A stretch of 64,000 nucleotides of DNA from Eustoma russellianum. Taxonomy: Eukaryota > Streptophyta > Magnoliopsida > Gentianales > Gentianaceae. The translations under genes were made by a program, and so were the position numbers. The stretch lies in NCBI GenBank assembly GCA_036186865.1, contig AP025071.1, positions 9,535,561 to 9,599,560 on the forward strand, read 5' to 3'. Shown here piece by piece: positions 57,839 through 64,000 of the stretch (positions are counted from its first letter, which is position 1; each line of letters opens with the position of its first letter). The notes beneath the pieces were generated by a model. That model saw only the letters and a list, made by a program, of their open reading frames with translations. It was not told where the DNA came from and ran no database searches.

Positions 57839-58486
57839 AGGCTTCATTCACAATGGAGGCAGAGTTTATTCAATGCTATGAATCTACTTCACACGCTTTA
57901 TGGATGCGAAATTTCATCAATGGTCTAAAAATTGCCGACACAATTGGTAAACCCATAAAGATTTTCTGCGACAATTTAGCTACGGTGTTCTTTGTGAAAA
58001 ATAATAAAAGTGGGAGTTGCAGTAAACATATCGACATAAAGTATTTGAAGGTCAATGATCATAGTGCATAAAGAGAAGTAAACATTGTACACGTTAGTAC
58101 AAAGTCAATAGTTGCTGATCCCGGTTAAAGTCTTCATGGATTATTCTAGTGATATGGGACTCTTTAGTTCTGCTTGATTTGTTGTACTTTGATCTTATTT
58201 TGTCTAGATATTTGTTGACTTTGAATATATGCATTTACAGTTCGTGATCTATTTGATCGATAGACGTAGACCCATTGAGATGATTTATATTAAATCATTC
58301 ATTTTGAGAATGTATGATGCATTGTAATTCTTGGAAGGGAGTGCTAGCATCAAAGCATGACCGCCTTGATTCTTGTATCATGTTTTCTATCTAAGGTTGG
58401 TAGTCAATAAATCCAAATAACAATAAAGTTATGGCCATATTGTTTTATCACTTATGATGTGTTATCATGTGATCCAAGCGGGAGAT
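57839..58486 (+). pseudogene. Copia X RNase H end and 3' untranslated region
   Basis: 'MEAEFIQCYESTSHALWMRNF', then 'IKIFCDNLATVFF' and 'NKSGSCSKHIDIKYL' to 58070, the RNase H end of Ty1/copia pol. The usual Asp in 'CDN' is kept. Stops follow at 58069 and 58127. The rest runs to a purine tract GCGGGAGAT at 58479-58486. RT between 48053 and 57839 is missing. Confidence 0.82.
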
Positions 58487-58780
58487 TGTAAAAATCAATT
58501 ATAATATTTTTCATTGATTGCAAGAATATCGTAATTTATTTACGAATTACTAATGTGGATAATATGAGTAAATATATCTGCATGTTTTATTGGGTAGATA
58601 CATTGTAATTATTGATCGCATTAATGATAAGACTTGATTCTGATTGATTGAAAATCAGTATTCCTTGATAGAAGAAATTATTTATCGGATAAATATGGAA
58701 AGGGGTCCCTAGCCTAGCCTATAAATACAGAGCATGTGATATTCCATCAATCCAAGCAATCAAACATTCAACTAGGCATA
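58487..58780 (+). mobile_element. Copia X 3' LTR, first 294 bp
   Basis: It starts TGTAAAAATCAATTATAA, matches 27053-27350, and has the TATA box CTATAAATA at 58719-58727. It is cut at 58780 by Tekay element 2. Confidence 0.82.
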
Positions 58781-60454
58781 TGTTATAACCGATTTTTTAA
58801 TAGAATGGCAAAATAGTCATTAAGGAGTAATTAATAGATAAACCTAATTCAATTTGGAAATTTCCCTAAACCCTAATCAAATTTCTATTTAAACAATGCT
58901 TAGAATTCTCCCTCCACACAGTAGACATACGGCCGCCATTCATAGAAGAAAGAAAAGAAACGATTTTCTTCTTGCTTCAAGCCACCAAGGCCGTCGGTTT
59001 TAAGAGAGAGGGAGGAGCACCACCGCCTCAATCAAGCCTTTCGAACGCGTATCAATTACCAAGTAGGTGTCTCCTTAACATCCGTTGAATGTAAAGCATT
59101 ATAATCTTTAATTTTCATACGAAACCGAGATCGTGCATAAGTAATTGTGATTGTATAGATGACTGTTTATTTGATTATATGTGTATGTGATGAATTGTAT
59201 TTCCGTATATATGTATAATGTTATTTTCTTATGAATAGTATGAAAAGGTCGTACTTTTTGATGTTTATATGAGTAATGGAATCAATTTAGACGTGGCGGT
59301 GAAGGCGGTGCGTGGCTGGTGGTGGTGGGCTATGACCACGTGCTGCCGTTCTAGTGGTGGTTAAGGGAGTGGGGCTGAGAGGATGTGTGGCTGGGAGAGG
59401 GCTGAGGGTGAGGGTGGGAGGCTGAGTGGAGAGGGGGGCTGAGGGGATGTGTCGGCTGGGGGAGGGGGAAAAGGTTAGGTAATTCAGAGAGGGAAGTTTG
59501 GAAATCAACTGGGGGATCTGAAAGGGGCCAGGGACGAAGAAGCTGAGGAAAGGATAAGGGAAAAAGAAAAAGAAAAAGAAAAGAAAAAGAAAATAAAAGG
59601 AAAAAAGAAAAAGAAAAGGAAAAGGAAAGAATAGGAAAAAGAAAAAAAGGAAAGATTCCGTATGTGAGTTCTGTGCATTCATGCATCACGACATTGCATC
59701 TCTGTTCTGTTCTGTTCTGTTAGGATATGTGAGGCGTAAGTCGTATCTCCGTTCTGCTTTGTTCCGTTCTGTTAGTTTCGGGGGTCATGCATTGCACGAT
59801 AGGATGTATGTTTCCAAGAATGTAGGTTATCATGCATCACGTATGTGACATTGCATTTCACGCTCATTTCGCATGATTATGTGTTTTGATTTTTTTAAGA
59901 TGTTATGACCATGATACGTTTTTGTGAAAACATGGACAGTCTATTTTCGTATTACTATACTTATATGTATTTCACTACTGTCTTAGCGTGTATGATCTCA
60001 CAGTGCCGATGCAGGCAGGGTACCTACTCAGTGACGTTTTTGTCACTCACACTGTTCGTTATGTTTCTTGCAGATGATTCAGGGTATGACTATATATGGA
60101 TTGGAGAGGATTCGGAGTGGGCTCATTGGGACTCATAGAGATTGATTGGAGACTGATGATCAAGAATTAGAGAAGTTTTATTTTAATTATTATTTCATTT
60201 GAGGACTTAGCTTAGGGATTTCATTTTACAAACTTTACGATGTCGTTTAGGGGATTGTGACTTGACGTTGGCTACTTATGGTTTATGGATTTTACTTTCG
60301 ATTTAGGGTTTTAAGTTGATTTATGTTGCTTCCGCAATCGAATACTCTGTCATTTTGATAAGTGTAGAGATTCGTACAGACGCCTTGTATATCCCTTAGC
60401 GGAATAGGGCAAGCGTACCGGTTCTAACCCTAGGGTTCTGGACGGGGTGCTGCA
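58781..60454 (+). repeat. 5' LTR of Tekay element 2, 1,674 bp
   Basis: TGTTATAACC...GGGTGCTGCA, followed by the PBS. It includes a G-rich then A/G-rich low-complexity block at 59290-59655. The TGTTCCGTTCTG repeats at about 59700-59775 are simple variants. The antisense Phe/Ser-rich frames here are low-complexity artefacts. Confidence 0.92.
59555..59655. repeat. (GAAAAA)n-type low-complexity tract
   Basis: Nearly pure A/G for about 100 bp within the LTR of element 2. Confidence 0.95.
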
Positions 60455-60469
60455 GGTGGTATCAGAGCC
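60455..60469 (+). other. Primer-binding site of Tekay element 2
   Basis: GGTGGTATCAGAGCC immediately after the LTR; full match to the tRNA-Met complement TGGTATCAGAGC. Confidence 0.92.
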
Positions 60470-60821
60470 AGGTTGCTCTAGATCTACTAGGGAAACATAG
60501 AATTAAGAAATTATCTTAGACGTAAGAGATGACTATAGATTTAAGTTTTGATCGTAGATGTAAGTTTGATCTTAGATTAAGTTTGATTCTACATATAAGT
60601 TGTGATCTGAGACTAAGTTTGCTTCTAGACGTAAGCTATGATCTAAGGATAAGTTTGACCTTAGAATAAGTTTGATTTAGACTAAGTGATGATCGGACTG
60701 GGGCACGATTGGGTTCTATTTCCGTTTTATTTATTTTTATTTGACTGTTTACTATTTTTAAGTTTATATATATTTCCTGAACTGCCTTGACCAAAACTGG
60801 AAATTTCCTTGTCATAGCAAA

Positions 60822-61905
60822 ATGCCGCAAAGAAGAGAGAATTGTGGGAACAGCAGAAGAAATCACTCTGATAATGGGGCTCCACAGCAGGTCGTGCTCC
60901 CCCAGACCCTGACCGACGCACTACTGGTCATGGCCCAAGCTGTGCCACAGCAACATCAGCAGCCACAGGCTCCACCTCCTCCGTCGCCACCGCAGCATGG
61001 GATCCGTTTCTTCTTCGGTGAGATGAACAAGGTCCATGTCCCGACGTTTGCATGTAGTTCAGACCCAGAGGATGCGGAGCATTGGTTAGCAGAGATGGAG
61101 AAATGTTTCAGGTTGACTCAGGTTCCTGAAGAGATCCGTGTTGTGTGGCCGCCCCACTGCTTAGTGGTAAGTCCAGTGAGTGGTGGGACGATATGGTTCC
61201 CCGTATGCAGCCACCTATCACCTAGGCTCAGTTCTTGGAGGCTTTCAGGAAGTATTATGTGCTCGAGACTGCTGTGTTGGAGAAGATGAGGGCATTCAGT
61301 AGGTTACAGCAGGGGAAGATGACAGTGAAAGAGTGCTGACACATTTCATGTGTTGGGGAAGTTTGTGCCTTCGGTTATGTCAGATAACTGCCTGAAGATG
61401 CTCAAGTTTGAGGAAGGCCTAGATTCTCATATCCGTTTCGCGATTGTGAATGCGAGCATGAGGACGTTCGAGGAGATGCTCGACACATGCTACAGGGTTG
61501 AGAGCAACTTCAGGAGAGTCGCAGCACAGGACAGGAACAAGAGACCTCGAGAGGAGGTCAGAGGCAGTGGTACAGGCAGATGGGTGAAGATTGCCCAGAG
61601 ACCCCCTTTTGGACAGCCAGTTAGACCACCACTTCCACCGAGAGATGATCAGCAGTATGCACGCCCTCCACAAGGCACGCCAAGGTGCAAAGAATGCAAC
61701 AAGCTCCACATTGGGGAATGCTATAACAAGACCGAAGCCTGCTTCAGATGGGAGAAAGTGGGCCATGTTATTAGAGATTGCCTAGATATAAAGTCAGCGC
61801 CACAGCCTGTGGCGAGACCGCCACCGCCCAACAAGCCTCAGACGAATGCCCAGGTTCACTCCATGACTGATGCAGACTTGCAAGGTTCAAATGAAGTAGT
61901 GACAG
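60822..61905 (+). pseudogene. gag: Tekay element 2 gag
   Basis: It begins 'MPQRRENCGNSRRNHS' with a Gln/Pro-rich linker. Capsid: 'AEHWLAEMEKCFRLTQV', frameshift near 61140, then 'FLEAFRKYYVLETAV' in another frame, stop near 61339. Reading resumes at 61350 with 'MLGKFVPSVMSDNCLKM'. Zinc knuckle 'CFRWEKVGHVIRDC' near 61740-61781 has its second Cys replaced by Trp. The segment ends at the intron donor 61906. Confidence 0.88.
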
Positions 61906-62000
61906 GTGTATTTAAGATTTACGCATTTCAGTTGTGTCTTTCTTTTTATCTGTTGATTATACTTGCATGTGTTATACTTGTGTGACTCTATGAACTTTAG
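61906..62000 (+). other. Intron-like insertion between gag and protease, element 2
   Basis: 95 bp (not a multiple of three), GTGTATTTAAG...GAACTTTAG, phase 1 in a Gly codon. Removal restores 'VVTGVIFVNKVP'. Same position as 52005-52088. Confidence 0.78.
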
Positions 62001-64000
62001 GTGTAATTTTTGTAAACAAAGTCCCAGCAAATGTACTATTTGATAGCTGTGCAAGCCATTCGTTCGTCGCTAGGAAATTTGTGAAGAATCTTAATAAATA
62101 CCCTGAACGATTAGAAACTCCTTATCAAGTGTTAGCCGCCAGAGACCAAGTAATTGTTTCACATCATCAGTACCAAGCTATTTTTGACGCTACTCTTATA
62201 CCCATCCAGATGAGCGACTTCAATTTAATTCTTGGGATGGATTGGTTGGCTCATTATCATGCCAACATCGATTGTCGTCAAAAACAGGTTATTATCAAGG
62301 ACCCATCCAGAAAGGAGCTTGCTTTCCAAGGAAGTCCTAAGTTCAAGAAGGCGCCACAAAAGATCTACCTAACAGCAGCTCAGGCTTATAAGGCTCTACG
62401 AAAGGTAGAGAAGGTTTTCTTGTTTATGCCGTGGATCCCAGTGTCGGAGTACCTTCTATCGACAAGATACCAGTGGTCAAAGAATGCAAAGATGTCTTCC
62501 CTGATGAGTTACCCGGTTTACCGTCCAATCGTGAGATAGAGTTTGAGATTAAGCTGGTACCACCGGCGGAATCCATATCTAAAGCTCCTTATCGTATGGC
62601 CCCCGCCGAATTGAAGGAACTCAATGAGCAATTACAAGAGCTACTAGACCGGAAGTTCATCCGACCCAGTGCTTCACCATGGAGTGCACCTGTTCTATTT
62701 GTGAAAAAGTAGGACGGTAGTATGCGAATGTGCATTGACTTCCGAGAATTAAACAAGATTACTATAAAGAACAAGTATTCCCTTCCGAGAATTGAGGACC
62801 TTTTCGATCAACTAAAGGTACGATTTAATTCAAAAGAACTTGAATTACCTTTAGTGTGAACTTAGAATTTCTTATATTCATTCAGGGTGCGAGGATATTC
62901 TCAAAGATTGATCTCAGGTCAGGATATCATAAACTGAGGATCAAGGCCGACGATATTGCAAAGACGGCCTTTCGAACACGATATGGACATTATGAGTTTC
63001 TAGTGATGCCTTTCAGACTCACTAATGCCCCTGCAGCATTTATGGATATGATGAATACCACGTTCAGAGATCAGCTGGATAAGTTTGTGGTGGTATTCAT
63101 CGATGATATCTTGGTATACTCGCCAGATGAAGAGACACATGAGATGCATCTGAGGACCGTTCTGGGAATATTGAGACAGAAGAAGTTCTTCACGAAGTTT
63201 AGTAAATGCGAGCTTTGGCTACGAAGTGTATCCTTCTTGGGTCATGTGGTGTCTGAGGAAGGTATATCAGTGGATCCCAATAAGATTGAGGCGATTACCG
63301 AGTGGCCAAGGCCAACAAACGTGACTGAAGTGCGGAGTTTTCTTAGGTTGGCTGGTTATTATAGGAAGTTCGTAAAGGGTTTCTCGACTATCGCTGTGCC
63401 TCTGAGCCGTTTGACTCAGAAGAAAACGAAATTTGAGTGGACCACTGATTGTGAGAAGAGTTTTATAGAATTAAAGAAGAGGTTGACGATCGCGCCCGTA
63501 TTAGCACAGCCTTCCGGAGAAGGAGAATTTGTGGTATACAGTTATGCTTCCAAGAATGGTCTAGGTTGTGTGTTGATGCAAGGAGGAAGAGTCATAGCTT
63601 ATGCATCGAGACGGTTGAAGCCATATGAATCGAATTATCTGACTCATGATTTAGAGTTGGCCGCAGTAGTGTTTGCTTTGAAGATTTGGCGACACTACCT
63701 TTATGGAGAGAAGTGTCAAGTATTCACAGACCATAAAAGTTTAAAGTACCTGTTCACTCAAAAGGAACTTAATATGAGACAGTGTCGCCAGTTGGAGTTG
63801 GTCAAGGGCTACGATCTCACGATCAGTTATCATCCGGAAAAGGCTAATCGAGTGGCTGATGCACTGAGCAGAAAATTGAGTCATGACCGGCAGACCCCGT
63901 TGGAGAGAGATATCGTAGAGTTTGACTTAGACATTGTTGACTCCACAGCGAACCCTAACCATTATGCCCACGCTGGTTGAGAAAATTAAAGAAGCACAGG
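62001..64000 (+). pseudogene. pol: Tekay element 2 pol: protease, RT, RNase H
   Basis: Protease 'VLFDSCASHSF' (DSG changed to DSC) and 'LILGMDWLAHYHANIDC'. Frameshift near 62410. RT starts 'VPPAESISKAPYRMAPAE' and has a stop at 62709-62711 inside 'VKK*DGS'. After intron 62818-62885, RT is open with 'IFSKIDLRSGYHKL' and catalytic 'FIDDILVYS'. Then comes the connection ('SFLGHVVSEEG'). RNase H starts 'VVYSYASKNGLG', where the usual catalytic Asp (YSDAS) is Tyr, then 'FTDHKSLKYLF' and 'HPEKANRVADALSR'. The frame 62856-63980 is open through 374 codons. A stop at 63978-63980 lies near the expected start of integrase. Confidence 0.9.
62818..62885 (+). other. Intron-like insertion in RT, element 2
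   Basis: 68 bp, GTACGATTT...TATTCATTCAG, phase 0 between Lys and Gly ('FDQLK|GARIFSK'), with a stop inside and a frame-breaking length. Element 1 is uninterrupted at the same place (52925-52945). Confidence 0.78.

Larger units (their letters stand above)
58781..64000 (+). mobile_element. Tekay-type Ty3/gypsy element 2, runs off the window
   Basis: 5' LTR 58781-60454, PBS 60455-60469, gag from 60822, pol to the window end (RNase H finished, integrase not reached). Protein order and wording are close to element 1, but the LTR is unrelated by eye and shorter (1,674 bp), so it is a different family of the same lineage. Confidence 0.92.

Noticed and set aside
59287..59689. Phe/Ser/Pro-rich open frames on the minus strand
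   Set aside because: They come from the A/G-rich low-complexity tract inside the LTR of element 2.

Overview
The window is intergenic DNA from a large plant genome, most likely a flowering plant. It holds no host gene that I can recognise. Almost all of it is transposable elements inserted into one another. The basis for 'plant' is the element set: Ty3/gypsy chromoviruses of Tekay/Del type with a C-terminal chromodomain, SIRE-like and short-LTR Ty1/copia elements, L1-type LINEs with a DUF4283 ORF1 and a C-terminal RNase H, and a CACTA transposon with TNP2 and Transposase_24-type genes. Lineages were assigned by eye from motifs; no search was run. Most coding regions carry stops and frameshifts and are annotated as pseudogenes.

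Layout. 1-2710: right part of a very long LTR lying in a minus-strand SIRE-like copia gag (2711-3990), followed by its PBS and LTR (4035-6330). 6345-7075: 3' end of a LINE. 7111-14130: minus-strand copia 'X' (LTR plus pol), split by a 4,062-bp solo LTR (9531-13592) with a perfect 5-bp target duplication. 14131-27052: a minus-strand DUF4283 ORF1-like gene in three pieces, broken by a 7.27-kb CACTA element (14570-21835, TSD TTG) and by a minus-strand copia with ~200-bp LTRs (22189-26616). 27053-28157: another copia X LTR. 28158-44145: a LINE nest of four copies (B minus, A plus, D plus, C minus) with TA microsatellites at three of the four 3' ends; C is split by a 1,439-bp solo LTR (40351-41789). 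44150-45332: SIRE-like LTR. 45333-58780: copia X, split by Tekay element 1 (48054-57838). 58781-64000: Tekay element 2, running off the window.

The CACTA element is the best preserved unit. It keeps an open six-exon gene (Transposase_24-like, 444 codons), a truncated and decayed TNP2, an intact 110-codon minus-strand ORF of unknown function, subterminal repeats, and an apparent capture of a host P-loop exon resembling the first AAA module of midasin.

Three things seem most worth following up. First, spliceosomal-type introns sit inside the gag-pol of both Tekay elements, one position shared and two differing. Second, arrays of short hairpins whose arms change sequence but stay complementary occur in the long LTRs. 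Third, a comparable set of arm-swapped hairpins occurs in the LINE 3' regions. These cannot be explained by coding potential.
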